From Paraburkholderia fungorum (lineage in GTDB: Bacteria; Pseudomonadota; Gammaproteobacteria; Burkholderiales; Burkholderiaceae), in contig NZ_MCAS01000025.1 in NCBI RefSeq assembly GCF_003610895.1, forward strand, positions 1-64,000: a DNA stretch of 64,000 nt. Reading direction: 5' to 3'. Shown here one piece after another: positions 33,903-42,449 of the stretch. The notes beneath the pieces are model-generated. The model made no database searches. It was not told where the DNA came from and saw only the letters and a program-made list of their open reading frames with translations. Position 1 is the first letter of the stretch. Each line of letters opens with the position of its first letter. The position numbers and the translations under genes were made by a program.

Positions 33903-35321
33903 ATGAAGAACAATTTGCCAGAGGTCGTCGCGCTCGAAGCGCTGTTGCGAGATCAACGCCACGCGTATTTGCGCGCGCCGTACCCGTCGTGGGAAAGCCG
34001 TGCCGGGCATCTGAAAGCGCTACGCAAAGTCATGCTCGACAATCGCGACGCACTCGCCGACGCAATGAGCGCCGACTTCGGCAATCGCGCGAAACAGGAA
34101 GTGCTGCTCGCCGAATTCCTGCTGGTGAAAGAAGAGATCGATGCCGCGCTCAGACACGGCAAACGCTGGATGAGAGCGCAGCGCCGCAGCACCAGCAAGT
34201 GGCTGATGCCGGCGCGCGCGAAAGTCGTGCCGCAGCCGCTCGGCGTGATCGGCATCATCGTGCCGTGGAACTATCCGGTGCTGCTCGCCGCCGGTCCGCT
34301 GATCAGCGCGCTGACGGCCGGCAATCGCGCCATTATCAAGATGTCCGAATTGACGCCGCGCACCTCGGCGCTGTTCGAGCAGCTAATCGGCCAGACGTTC
34401 GCCCGTGAGCACGTCGCCGTGGTGAATGGCGACGCCGCGTTCGCCGCCGCGTTCAGCGCGCAACCGTTCGATCATCTGCTGTTTACCGGCTCGACCAAAA
34501 TCGGCCACGAAGTGATGCGCGCCGCCGCCGACCATCTGACGCCGGTCACGCTGGAACTCGGTGGCAAGTCGCCGGCCATCATCGGCCAGCACGCGCGCTT
34601 CGACAACGCGGTGGACAACCTCATTGCCGGCAAGACGCTCAACGCGGGCCAGACCTGCGTCGCGCCGGACTACGTGCTGGTGCCGCGCGGCAAGGAGCAG
34701 GCGTTCATCGAACGGGCGCGCGCACGAATGGCGAAGGTGTACCCCGACTTTGCGCACAACCTCGATTACACGTCGATCATCTCCGAGCGGCACTTTGCGC
34801 GCCTGCAACGTCTGGCCGACGAAGCACAGGCCGCCGGCGCGCAACTGCACAGGCTCACCGACAGCACGCCGGACGAGGCAAGCCGGCGCTTTCCGCTGAT
34901 CGCCGTCACGAATGCGCCGGATGAAAGCGCGCTGATGCAGGAGGAAATCTTCGGCCCGCTGCTGCCGATCGTCTCCTACGACACACTCGACGACGCGATC
35001 GCGTGGATCAACGCGCGTCCGCGCCCGCTCGCGCTGTATCTCTACGCCGACGACACCGCGACTATCGAGCGTGTCACGCGCGACACCATCGCGGGCGGCA
35101 TGGCGATCAACGAAACACTGATGCATCTGGCGTGCGAAAGCCTGCCGTTCGGCGGCGTCGGCGCGAGCGGCATGGGGGCGTATCACGGTTACGAAGGCTT
35201 CGTGAACTTCTCGAAGATGAAGCCGGTGCTGACGCAGGCGCGCCTGAACGCGCGCGGATGGATCTCGCCGCCGTACGGCAAACGGGTGAACGCGCTATTG
35301 AAACTGATGCTGCGGTTTTGA
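33903..35321 (+). CDS. Coniferyl-type aldehyde dehydrogenase
   Basis: 472 residues of the aldehyde dehydrogenase superfamily. GVIGIIVPWNYPVLLAAGPL and AIIKMSELTPRTSALFEQL bind NAD(P). LELGGKSPAI has the general base Glu218, and LNAGQTCVAPDYVLVPRG the nucleophile Cys252. ALMQEEIFGPLLPIVSYDTL and SLPFGGVGASGMGAYHGYEG complete the fold. The APDYVLVP form after the Cys and absence of a longer N-terminus fit the coniferyl/long-chain aldehyde group. It follows the AidB-like gene by 88 bases in the same direction and would supply the acid from the aldehyde made by the divergent GMC enzyme. Confidence 0.9.
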   Translation: MKNNLPEVVALEALLRDQRHAYLRAPYPSWESRAGHLKALRKVMLDNRDALADAMSADFGNRAKQEVLLAEFLLVKEEIDAALRHGKRWMRAQRRSTSKWLMPARAKVVPQPLGVIGIIVPWNYPVLLAAGPLISALTAGNRAIIKMSELTPRTSALFEQLIGQTFAREHVAVVNGDAAFAAAFSAQPFDHLLFTGSTKIGHEVMRAAADHLTPVTLELGGKSPAIIGQHARFDNAVDNLIAGKTLNAGQTCVAPDYVLVPRGKEQAFIERARARMAKVYPDFAHNLDYTSIISERHFARLQRLADEAQAAGAQLHRLTDSTPDEASRRFPLIAVTNAPDESALMQEEIFGPLLPIVSYDTLDDAIAWINARPRPLALYLYADDTATIERVTRDTIAGGMAINETLMHLACESLPFGGVGASGMGAYHGYEGFVNFSKMKPVLTQARLNARGWISPPYGKRVNALLKLMLRF

Positions 35322-35375
35322 TGCGCCGGGCTGCCGGGGGCCGGGCATCCGGGGGCTGGGCATCGGGCGGTCGGC

Positions 35376-35415
35376 CATCCGGGCATCCGGGCATCCGGGC
35401 ATCCGGGCATCCGGA
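35376..35415 (+). repeat. Five-unit 8-bp tandem repeat (CATCCGGG)
   Basis: Five consecutive CATCCGGG units (last ends in A), with looser copies just before (35345-35366). It lies between the aldehyde dehydrogenase stop and the flagellar fhlB stop, so it is convergent, non-coding DNA. The rest of the 167-base gap is GC-rich with no gene. Confidence 0.88.
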
Positions 35416-35488
35416 GGCTAGCCCTCCGGGGCGCACGGAGCGCCGGGAATCCAGGTCGCCCAGGCGCAGGCCGTCCGCGGCGCTCGCG

Positions 35489-35854
35489 TCAGCGCCTCGC
35501 CGCCCCACCAGCAACATCCGCGATATCGGTCGCCTCCACATCGGTCACGTCATGCGCGGCGGCGGCCCCGCTTTCGGGCTCACTCTCAGCACCGCTTTCC
35601 AGCCGATGCAGCCACGCGAGCAACTCCGCCACCGCCTGATAAAGCTGCGGCGGAATCCGCGTATCGAGATCGACCTGCATCAGCAACGAAACCATTTCCG
35701 GCGCCTCGTGCACGTACAGTCCGGCCTCCCTCGCGCGCTGCACGATCATTTCGGCCAGCATGCCGTAGCCTTTGGCGACCACGCGCGGCGCGGGATCGTG
35801 GCCTTGCGCGTCATAGACGAGCGCCGCCGCGCTGCGGCGATGTTTGCGGCTCAT
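35489..35854 (-). CDS. Stand-alone FlhB C-terminal-domain protein (FhlB-like)
   Basis: 121 residues corresponding to the cytoplasmic FlhB/YscU domain: AALVYDAQGHDPAPRVVAKG, GYGMLAEMIVQRAREAGLYV, and DLDTRIPPQLYQAVAELLAW. It has no membrane segments and lacks the NPTH autocleavage loop, keeping only the part that follows it, plus an acidic Ala-rich tail. In full FlhB this domain governs the export switch triggered by FliK. Here it is co-transcribed with a FliK-like gene and shares one base with that gene's stop. The name FhlB is used for such proteins; its mechanism is not settled. Confidence 0.88.
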   Translation of the reverse strand: MSRKHRRSAAALVYDAQGHDPAPRVVAKGYGMLAEMIVQRAREAGLYVHEAPEMVSLLMQVDLDTRIPPQLYQAVAELLAWLHRLESGAESEPESGAAAAHDVTDVEATDIADVAGGAARR

Positions 35855-37290
35855 CACATATCCCAATCGAAATCGTCGAGCGGCGCGGCGCCCGGCCGGG
35901 CAACCCGCGCCGTGCGGCGCAGCGCCGACGCCGTGTCGGCCGCCGAACCCGCCGACGCCGAGCGCGCATACGCGGACGCCGCCGCCTGCCCTGCGGCCGC
36001 AGCACCCGCCGCGCCGGCCGCGGCGGCCGGTATGCCGCCGCCGATCTCGCGAATCGTCAATCCATGCAATTCGATCCCTGCCGCCGCGAGCCGTTGACGA
36101 AAATCCTCACCCTGCACCGACAGTCGCGCCGCGCCGACCGGACTCGCCTGCACGCGCGCGACCAGCCGCGTGCCGGTCAGCGTCAGATCCGCATCGACGG
36201 TGCCGAGCGTCGGCAGCGACAGCGTCAGCCGCGTGCGCCACGGCTGATCGTCCTCACTCGCCATGCCGCCGCCGCTGCGGTCCCATTCGTCGCCTTCCTG
36301 CTCGATGGTCCAATCGAGCTTGGCGCCCGGCCATGCTTCGCCGGTCCAGCGAAACTGTCCGGTGGCGAGCAGATCGAGTTGCTGGCGCACCAACGGCACG
36401 GTCGCGGGATGAACCGCGGCCGCCATCGATTGCGAATTTTGCGACGCCCCGCTGTCGTCCGTCTGCACTGCCGCGCCACGTAAGCTCGCGTGTGCCGGCT
36501 GGCCATTCAGGTCGGACAGGGAACTCGCCAGCACCTCGCCCGCTACGAAGCGTGCGGCCTGCGCGGTCTGGATCGACGGCATCCGGGCGGCCGCGTTGCC
36601 CTCCGGCGCGCCGTTGGCCGGGCCGTTGGCTGCGGTGCCCACGCCCTGCCGGGGCGTCGCATTGGAGGCGCCGGCCTGATCGGCGTCGCTCGCCCAGTCG
36701 AGCGGCAATTGCGCGGCGGCGGCCACCAGCTTGTTTTGCGCCTCGCCGGCCAGTGCGGCGGGCGTGCTCTGGCCCGCCAGCCATTGCGCGAGATGGGATT
36801 CGTAAAACAGGCCGCTCTGGCCCACCGTCTGTTCGAGCGCGGCGGCGAGCGCGGCGACCGGCACCTGGGCTGCCGCGACATTGGTCGTGGCCGCGGTACC
36901 GGCGGCACCGGTGGCACCGGTGGCACCGGCAGTATTCGGATTGGCAGTGGCAGCCGCGGGCGTGGCGGTCGTTTCGAAAAGCGGCAAAGCGCCGGCCTCG
37001 ATGTCGAGCGCCGGTGCGGCCGGCCAGATCGGCGTCTGGCCGAGCACGGCCGGCGTCGCTTCGCCGCCCGAATTCACAATCGCATTGAGCGTCAGCGCGA
37101 CGGCGGACAGCGCGGTTTGCGCGGAAGCCGCAGGGGGCGCGGGGGGCGCAACGGGCGTGGTGTTGAGAACCTCGGTATCGACGCCCGCCGCGCCGGTCTG
37201 CGAAGCCGTCGCACTGCCCGGCGCGAGATTGAGCAGACTGTCGACCCGGTTCGCGAGCAACGAACTGACGACCGTGTCGATTCCGTTCAT
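35854..37290 (-). CDS. FliK-like hook-length control protein, second FliK-type gene
   Basis: 478 residues: a long Ala/Pro/Gly-rich low-complexity region, then a compact C-terminal Flg_hook domain (about 370-445) with WRTRLTLSLPTLGTVDADLT, GTRLVARVQASPVGAARLSV and FRQRLAAAGIELHGLTIREI. This is a ruler-plus-switch layout, though the C-terminal domain differs from the FliK at 44659-46236. It follows fliT after 81 bases and is translationally linked to the FlhB-like gene. It may measure or signal something other than the standard hook, but this is conjecture. Confidence 0.82.
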   Translation of the reverse strand: MNGIDTVVSSLLANRVDSLLNLAPGSATASQTGAAGVDTEVLNTTPVAPPAPPAASAQTALSAVALTLNAIVNSGGEATPAVLGQTPIWPAAPALDIEAGALPLFETTATPAAATANPNTAGATGATGAAGTAATTNVAAAQVPVAALAAALEQTVGQSGLFYESHLAQWLAGQSTPAALAGEAQNKLVAAAAQLPLDWASDADQAGASNATPRQGVGTAANGPANGAPEGNAAARMPSIQTAQAARFVAGEVLASSLSDLNGQPAHASLRGAAVQTDDSGASQNSQSMAAAVHPATVPLVRQQLDLLATGQFRWTGEAWPGAKLDWTIEQEGDEWDRSGGGMASEDDQPWRTRLTLSLPTLGTVDADLTLTGTRLVARVQASPVGAARLSVQGEDFRQRLAAAGIELHGLTIREIGGGIPAAAAGAAGAAAAGQAAASAYARSASAGSAADTASALRRTARVARPGAAPLDDFDWDM

Positions 37291-37371
37291 ACCGATTCCT
37301 TGGTCACATTGGCCACGACACGCTCAAATATAGTCACGCGGACTCAGGCAGCGTGGTGCCCGCGGGCGCCT

Positions 37372-37698
37372 TCAGCGCGCCCCGTAGAGTTCCTTGAGCA
37401 CGCGTGTCGGCCGTCCGGCGAACAGCGCCGACAGATTGGCCATACGCGGATTCGCCAGATCGCGGATCGCAGCGTCGTCGGCAAGAATCTGACGGATCAG
37501 CGCGTACTTGCGCAGGCGCTCCGCATCGTCCAGTCTGACGCCGGTGTCCGCGTCCTTCAACGCGTCCACCAGATGCCGATATTCCTCCTGCATGTGGACC
37601 AGATCGCTCCACAAGGCGCGCCGGGCAGCCGTCAGCATGCGGCGGGAAATCGCTGCAATCGCCTCGTAGCGGGCGAAATATTCTGCGTTCGATGTCAT
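37372..37698 (-). CDS. fliT: Flagellar export chaperone FliT
   Basis: 108-residue helical protein: YEAIAAISRRMLTAARRALW, EEYRHLVDALKDADTGVRLD and YALIRQILADDAAIRDLANP. FliT escorts the filament cap FliD to the export gate and in enterobacteria also inhibits FlhDC. Recognition rests on position right after fliS (4-base overlap), size and helical pattern, since FliT sequences vary greatly. A longer frame to 37761 lies inside fliS. Confidence 0.82.
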   Translation of the reverse strand: MTSNAEYFARYEAIAAISRRMLTAARRALWSDLVHMQEEYRHLVDALKDADTGVRLDDAERLRKYALIRQILADDAAIRDLANPRMANLSALFAGRPTRVLKELYGAR

Positions 37699-38129
37699 CT
37701 CATGCTTTCCGCGGCCGGCTGAGCTGCCATCCGCGCGATCTCCGGGGCGATCCCGATCCATGCTTCTTCGAGTGTCGCCAGCAGGCCATCGACCTCGACC
37801 AGCATCGCCTCGCTCTGATTTATATTGGCTTCGAGCAACCGGCGCGACATATAGGCATATAGCGCGTCCAACCGCTCTGCAATCTCGCCGCCCACCTCAA
37901 GGTTCAGCGACAACTGCAGCCCGCTTTCGACGATCTGAATCGCCTTGCCGATCGCCTCGCCGCGAGCCGGCACATTGCCTTGCTGCAAATGCATGCGCGC
38001 TTGCGCGATCGCCTGCCGGGCGCCCTGATACAACATCACGATCAGACGATGCGGACTCGCGCCCATCACCCCTGTCTCGACGCCGACGCGCGCGTACGCG
38101 TTGGCTCCAGAGTGTCCTGGGGAAAACAT
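37695..38129 (-). CDS. fliS: Flagellin export chaperone FliS
   Basis: 144 residues. NAYARVGVETGVMGASPHRL with IVMLYQGARQAIAQARMHLQ is the classic FliS start, followed by AIGKAIQIVESGLQLSLNLE and RLDALYAYMSRRLLEANINQ. It binds the C-terminus of flagellin and prevents early polymerisation. AAAGGAGGAGCG precedes ATG 38129 at good spacing. A FliA-type promoter lies 87 bases upstream, as expected for a late flagellar gene. Confidence 0.96.
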   Translation of the reverse strand: MFSPGHSGANAYARVGVETGVMGASPHRLIVMLYQGARQAIAQARMHLQQGNVPARGEAIGKAIQIVESGLQLSLNLEVGGEIAERLDALYAYMSRRLLEANINQSEAMLVEVDGLLATLEEAWIGIAPEIARMAAQPAAESMR

Positions 38130-38215
38130 CGGCGCTCCTCCTTTCTTGCACTGCGGTTGGTCGTGGCTCCCCATCCGGGCACGCTGCCGCGCCCAGGATT
38201 TCTGCCTATACCTGG

Positions 38216-38243
38216 TTATCGGATAGGCAGCGGGAAAGCTTTA
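38216..38243 (-). promoter_or_regulatory. Sigma-28 (FliA) promoter of the fliS operon
   Basis: Minus strand TAAAGCTT (38236-38243), a 12-base spacer, then TCCGATAA (38216-38223). The enterobacterial FliA consensus is TAAAGTTT-N11-GCCGATAA, so the match is close. It would drive fliS-fliT-fliK2-fhlB as class III genes. The remainder of the 298-base gap to fliE contains no gene. Confidence 0.82.
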
Positions 38244-38427
38244 GGCCGATGTAAGGAGGATTAAGGGGCCGATCGCGGCGATATCACACCGTGCGCGGCG
38301 AGGCCGCCCGCCATGCAGCGCCACGAGGGCGCCAGGCGGATCGTCCTGCCGTGCGAGCGCACAGCGTTGCATCCGGGCGCGTGCGTGCATTCGGGCTGGC
38401 GGAGCAGCGCTGCCGCCCGAATTGCAC

Positions 38428-38763
38428 TCACACCGACATCTGCATGATGTCGTTGTAGGCCGAGACCAGTTTGTTGCGCACCTGCAGCCCGAACTGGAAG
38501 CCGACGTTGGCCTTCTGCATATCGACCATCACGTCGTTCAGCGAGACATTGGACGCGCCGAGTTCGAACGCCTGCGATTCGCCGACCGCCTTGGTCTGAT
38601 CGCCGCTGATCTTGTCCAGCGACGCCTTGAGCGCCGAGGCGAACCCACTGGCCGTCGCCGCGCCGGACTGGTCGGCCACCGGGCTGTTGCCGCCGGTCGC
38701 TTGCGCCGCCATCGACTGCATCTGCTGCAGCGCCGACGTCAGCGGGTTTACGGGCAAAGTCAT
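38428..38763 (-). CDS. fliE: Flagellar MS-ring/rod junction protein FliE
   Basis: 111 residues. The conserved C-terminal part is SNVSLNDVMVDMQKANVGFQ with FGLQVRNKLVSAYNDIMQMS, the universal FliE ending; the N-terminus has GFASALKASLDKISGDQTKA. FliE joins the rod to the MS ring and is exported through the gate. GGAGAG precedes ATG 38763. It is divergent from fliF, unlike in E. coli only by its separate orientation with fliF on the opposite strand as well. Confidence 0.95.
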   Translation of the reverse strand: MTLPVNPLTSALQQMQSMAAQATGGNSPVADQSGAATASGFASALKASLDKISGDQTKAVGESQAFELGASNVSLNDVMVDMQKANVGFQFGLQVRNKLVSAYNDIMQMSV

Positions 38764-39000
38764 GTTCTCTCCAGGGAATGACGACCGGCATGCCGGAAAC
38801 CGCACCGATCTGGACGAAAGCATAGCAGTGGGTCCTCAGGGAAAGCCCCGAAACTAGGGGGGAAACCCGGCTCTATTCAAGCAATCGGGTTGAGCGGCGC
38901 TGCGGATAATTTCAATGGTGAAAGTCTCTGTCCGCACGCCTGCCGACCCTCGGTGCGCTCAAGCGGCAGAACGCAAAGGCATCCCGGAGATACCCGACGC
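38764..39000. other. Divergent fliE-fliF control region
   Basis: The 237-base gap must contain early (class II) promoters for both directions. A G/C element CCCCGAAACTAGGGG lies at 38846-38860 near the centre. I find no clear sigma-54 or sigma-28 site, which is consistent with FlhDC-type activation but does not prove it. Confidence 0.45.
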
Positions 39001-40794
39001 ATGGATTCGTCAGCCAACTCTTTGATCAACCCCGACGCCCGCATGGGCCTCGCCGGCGCGCAGCCGGGCGCCGGTGCGGCCGGCACCGGCCAGGGCGGCG
39101 GCGCCGCGGACCTCGGCGGCCTGGGGGGCAACCTGGGCGGCAATTTCGGCCAGCGTCTGTCGGGTCTCGCGCAAATGCGCGGCAACCCGCGCGCACCGCT
39201 GATTTTCGCGGTGGCGCTGCTGGTCGCGATCGTCGCGGGTCTGTTCCTGTGGTCGCGCGCACCGGACTACAAGGTGCTCTACAGCAACCTGTCGGACCGC
39301 GACGGCGGCGCCATCATCACCGCGCTGCAGGCGGCCAACATCCCCTACAAGTTCTCCGACGCCGGTGGCGCGATCCTCGTGCCGTCCGAGCAGGTGCATG
39401 AAATGCGTCTGCGTCTGGCTGCGCAAGGTCTGCCCAAGAGCGGTTCGGTCGGCTTCGAACTGATGGACAACCAGAAGTTCGGCATCAGCCAGTTTGCCGA
39501 ACAGATCAATTACCAGCGCTCCCTGGAAGGTGAACTGGAGCGCACGATCGAGTCGATTTCGTCGGTGAAATCGGCGCGCGTGCATCTGGCCATTCCGAAG
39601 CCTTCGGTGTTCGTGCGCGACAAGGAAGCGCCGTCGGCCTCCGTGCTGGTCAACCTTTATCCGGGCCGTGCGCTCGATGAAGGCCAGGTGCTGGCGATCA
39701 CCCATATGGTGTCGTCGGCGGTGCCGGACATGCCGGTGAAGGGCGTGACCATCCTCGATCAGGACGGCAACCTGCTGACACAGCCGTCCACCGGCAGCGG
39801 TCTGGACGCCTCGCAACTCAAGTACCGCCAGCAGATCGAGCGCAGCACCCAGCAACGCATCGACGCGATCCTCTCGCCGCTGTTCGGTTCCGGCAACGCG
39901 CACTCGCAGGTCAGCGCCGATATCGACTTCTCGCGCAGCGAGCAGACCTCGGAAAACTACGGCCCGAACGGCAGCCCGCAGCAGGCGGCGATCCGCAGCC
40001 AGCAAACCAGCAGCGCCACCGAAATGTCGCAAGCCGGCGCCTCGGGCGTGCCGGGTGCGCTCTCGAACCAGCCGCCGCAACCGGCTTCAGCGCCGATCAC
40101 GGCGGGCAACGGCGCAAGCGGCGTGACCACCACGCCGGTCAGCGACCGCAAGGATTCGACCACCAACTACGAACTCAACAAGACCGTGCAGCATCTGGAG
40201 CAGCCGATGGGCGGCATCAAGCGTCTGTCGGTGGCGGTGGTGGTCAACTATCTGCGGGTGGTCGACGCCAAGGGTCACGCGACGATGCAGCCGGTCAGCG
40301 CCGACAAGCTCGCGCAGGTCAATCAGCTGGTGAAGGACGCGATGGGTTTCGACCAGGCGCGCGGCGACTCGGTCAACGTGGTCAACAGCCCGTTTACCGC
40401 CGACATCGACCCGGACGCCGACCTGCCGTGGTGGCGCACGCCGGACATGATCGCGCTCGCCAAGCAGCTCGCGACCTACCTCGGCATCGGCGCAGTCGCC
40501 CTGTTCCTCTACTTCGTGATGGTGAAACCGGCTCTGCGCCGCGCCTTCCCGCCGCCGGAGCCGGCCGCCGCCGCGGCACTGCCGTCGCCGGACGAACCGA
40601 TCCTGCTGGACGGCATTCCGGCCGCCGAGCGTGTCACCGCCGTCACGGAAATGGAAAGCGACAGCGAGCTGCTGGCATTCGAAAACGAGAAACACAAATA
40701 CGAACGGAATCTGGAATTCGCGCGCAACATTGCCCGCCAGGATCCGAAGATTGTCGCAACTGTCGTGAAAAATTGGGTGTCTGATGAGCGCTGA
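39001..40794 (+). CDS. fliF: Flagellar MS-ring protein FliF
   Basis: 597 residues, with a Gly/Ala-rich N-terminus, a first membrane segment (LIFAVALLVAIVAGLFLWSR), and periplasmic ring-building domains (YKVLYSNLSDRDGGAIITAL, LPKSGSVGFELMDNQKFGIS, YQRSLEGELERTIESISSVK). A Ser/Gln-rich loop and DSTTNYELNKTVQHLEQPMG follow, then a second membrane segment (LATYLGIGAVALFLYFVMVK). The C-terminal tail ending KNWVSDER binds FliG. The ATG at 39001 follows GGAG. It overlaps fliG by 11 bases. Confidence 0.97.
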   Translation: MDSSANSLINPDARMGLAGAQPGAGAAGTGQGGGAADLGGLGGNLGGNFGQRLSGLAQMRGNPRAPLIFAVALLVAIVAGLFLWSRAPDYKVLYSNLSDRDGGAIITALQAANIPYKFSDAGGAILVPSEQVHEMRLRLAAQGLPKSGSVGFELMDNQKFGISQFAEQINYQRSLEGELERTIESISSVKSARVHLAIPKPSVFVRDKEAPSASVLVNLYPGRALDEGQVLAITHMVSSAVPDMPVKGVTILDQDGNLLTQPSTGSGLDASQLKYRQQIERSTQQRIDAILSPLFGSGNAHSQVSADIDFSRSEQTSENYGPNGSPQQAAIRSQQTSSATEMSQAGASGVPGALSNQPPQPASAPITAGNGASGVTTTPVSDRKDSTTNYELNKTVQHLEQPMGGIKRLSVAVVVNYLRVVDAKGHATMQPVSADKLAQVNQLVKDAMGFDQARGDSVNVVNSPFTADIDPDADLPWWRTPDMIALAKQLATYLGIGAVALFLYFVMVKPALRRAFPPPEPAAAAALPSPDEPILLDGIPAAERVTAVTEMESDSELLAFENEKHKYERNLEFARNIARQDPKIVATVVKNWVSDER

Positions 40795-41779
40795 AGGCGT
40801 AATGAAGAGCGCGCTCCTGCTGATGTCGATCGGCGAGGAAGAAGCCGCGCAGGTGTTCAAATTCCTCGGGCCGCGTGAGGTTCAGAAGATCGGCGTGGCG
40901 ATGGCCGCGCTGAAGAACATCACGCGCGAGCAGATCGACGAAGTCCTGCAGGAGTTCGTGCGCGAGGCCGAGAAACACACGGCGCTGTCGCTCGATTCGA
41001 GCGACTACATCCGTTCGGTGCTGACCAAGGCGCTCGGCGACGACAAGGCCGGCGCGATCATCGACCGGATTCTGCAGGGCAGCGATACCAGCGGGATCGA
41101 AGGCCTCAAGTGGATGGACTCCGCGGCGGTGGCCGAGCTCATCAAGAACGAACACCCGCAGATCATCGCGACCATCCTGGTTCACCTGGACCGCGATCAG
41201 GCTTCGGAAATCGTCGCCTGCTTCACGGAGCGTCTGCGCAACGACGTGCTGCTGCGGATCGCCACGCTCGACGGCATTCAGCCGGCCGCGCTGCGCGAAC
41301 TCGACGATGTGCTCACCGGCCTTCTGTCCGGCAGCGACAACCTGAAGCGCAGCCCGATGGGCGGTATCCGCACGGCGGCCGAAATTCTCAACTTCATGTC
41401 GAGCAACCATGAAGAAGGCGTCATCGAAAATGTTCGCCAGTACGACGCCGAACTCGCGCAGAAGATCATCGATCAGATGTTCGTCTTCGAGAACCTGCTC
41501 GATCTGGAAGACCGTGCGATCCAGTTGCTGCTGAAGGAAGTCGAGTCCGAGGCGCTGATCATCTCGCTGAAGGGCGCGCCGCCCGCGTTGCGCCAGAAGT
41601 TCCTCTCGAACATGTCGCAGCGTGCCGCCGAACTGCTTGCCGAAGACCTCGATTCGCGCGGCCCGGTGCGCGTCTCCGAAGTCGAGACGCAGCAGCGCCG
41701 CATCCTGCAAATCGTGCGCAATCTGGCGGAAAGCGGCCAGATCGTGCTAGGCGGCAAGGCGGAAGATGCCTATGTCTGA
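40784..41779 (+). CDS. fliG: Flagellar motor switch protein FliG
   Basis: 331 residues, full length. N-terminal FliF-binding part SALLLMSIGEEEAAQVFKFL, middle EHPQ motif in LIKNEHPQIIATILVHLDRD, and C-terminal torque domain with AIQLLLKEVESEALIISLKG and RAAELLAEDLDSRGPVRVSE, where the charged residues face the stator. It begins inside the end of fliF and overlaps fliH, so the three are translationally linked. Confidence 0.97.
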   Translation: MSAEGVMKSALLLMSIGEEEAAQVFKFLGPREVQKIGVAMAALKNITREQIDEVLQEFVREAEKHTALSLDSSDYIRSVLTKALGDDKAGAIIDRILQGSDTSGIEGLKWMDSAAVAELIKNEHPQIIATILVHLDRDQASEIVACFTERLRNDVLLRIATLDGIQPAALRELDDVLTGLLSGSDNLKRSPMGGIRTAAEILNFMSSNHEEGVIENVRQYDAELAQKIIDQMFVFENLLDLEDRAIQLLLKEVESEALIISLKGAPPALRQKFLSNMSQRAAELLAEDLDSRGPVRVSEVETQQRRILQIVRNLAESGQIVLGGKAEDAYV

Positions 41780-42449
41780 TCAGAACTCCACGGCGAAGGA
41801 AAGCCTCTCGGCCTACCAGCGCTGGGAGATGGCTTCGTTCGACCCGGTACCGCCGGCGCCGCCCGAACCCGAAGTCGACGACGGCGCGTTCGAAGCCGAG
41901 CTCGAACGTGTACGCGACGCCGCGCATGCGCAGGGCATCGCAACGGGGCACGTGGCCGGGCAAGCGCTCGGTTATCAGGCGGGTTACGAGCAGGGTCATG
42001 CGCAAGGGTTCGAGCAGGGTCAAAGCGAAGCGCGCGAAGAAGCGGCGCGTCTCGCCGCACTGGCCGAGACCTTCAAGGCGGCGCTCGACGGCGCGCAAGG
42101 CGCGATCTCCGAGACGCTGGTCGCGCTGGCGCTGGACATCGCCCAACAGGTTGTGCGCCAGCATGTTCAGCACGATCCGACCGCGCTGATTGCCGCCGCG
42201 CGTGAGGTGCTGGCCACCGAACCGGCGCTGGTCGGCGCCCCGGCGTTGATCGTCAGCCCCGCCGACCTGCCGGTCGTCGAGGCCTATCTGATGGAAGAAT
42301 TGCAAACGCGCGGCTGGACCGTGCGGACCGATCCGGCGGTCGAGCGCGGCGGCTGTCGCGCGCAGGCCGGCACCGGCGAGGTCGACGCCGGCATCGACAC
42401 GCGTTGGGAGCGCGTCGCCGCCGCGCTCGGCAAGGTGAGCACATGGTGA
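41772..42449 (+). CDS. fliH: Flagellar export ATPase regulator FliH
   Basis: 225 residues. The N-terminal acidic/Pro segment (WEMASFDPVPPAPPEPEVDD) precedes a Gly/Ala/Gln-rich stretch with G-x3-G repeats (GIATGHVAGQALGYQAGYEQ, GHAQGFEQGQ), the helix-packing pattern of FliH. The C-terminal domain (ALALDIAQQVVRQHVQHDPT, RGGCRAQAGTGEVDAGIDTR) resembles the V-type ATPase stalk and binds FliI. I chose MSDQNS at 41772, with GGAAG at good distance; 41766 is also possible. Confidence 0.93.
   Translation: MSDQNSTAKESLSAYQRWEMASFDPVPPAPPEPEVDDGAFEAELERVRDAAHAQGIATGHVAGQALGYQAGYEQGHAQGFEQGQSEAREEAARLAALAETFKAALDGAQGAISETLVALALDIAQQVVRQHVQHDPTALIAAAREVLATEPALVGAPALIVSPADLPVVEAYLMEELQTRGWTVRTDPAVERGGCRAQAGTGEVDAGIDTRWERVAAALGKVSTW

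Noticed and set aside
35343..35415. Possible CRISPR-like array
   Set aside because: The units are 8 bases and directly adjacent, with no spacers; there are no cas genes in the window.
38261..38791. 176-codon frame overlapping fliE
   Set aside because: It is out of phase with fliE on the same strand; fliE has the universal FliE C-terminus and a good ribosome site.
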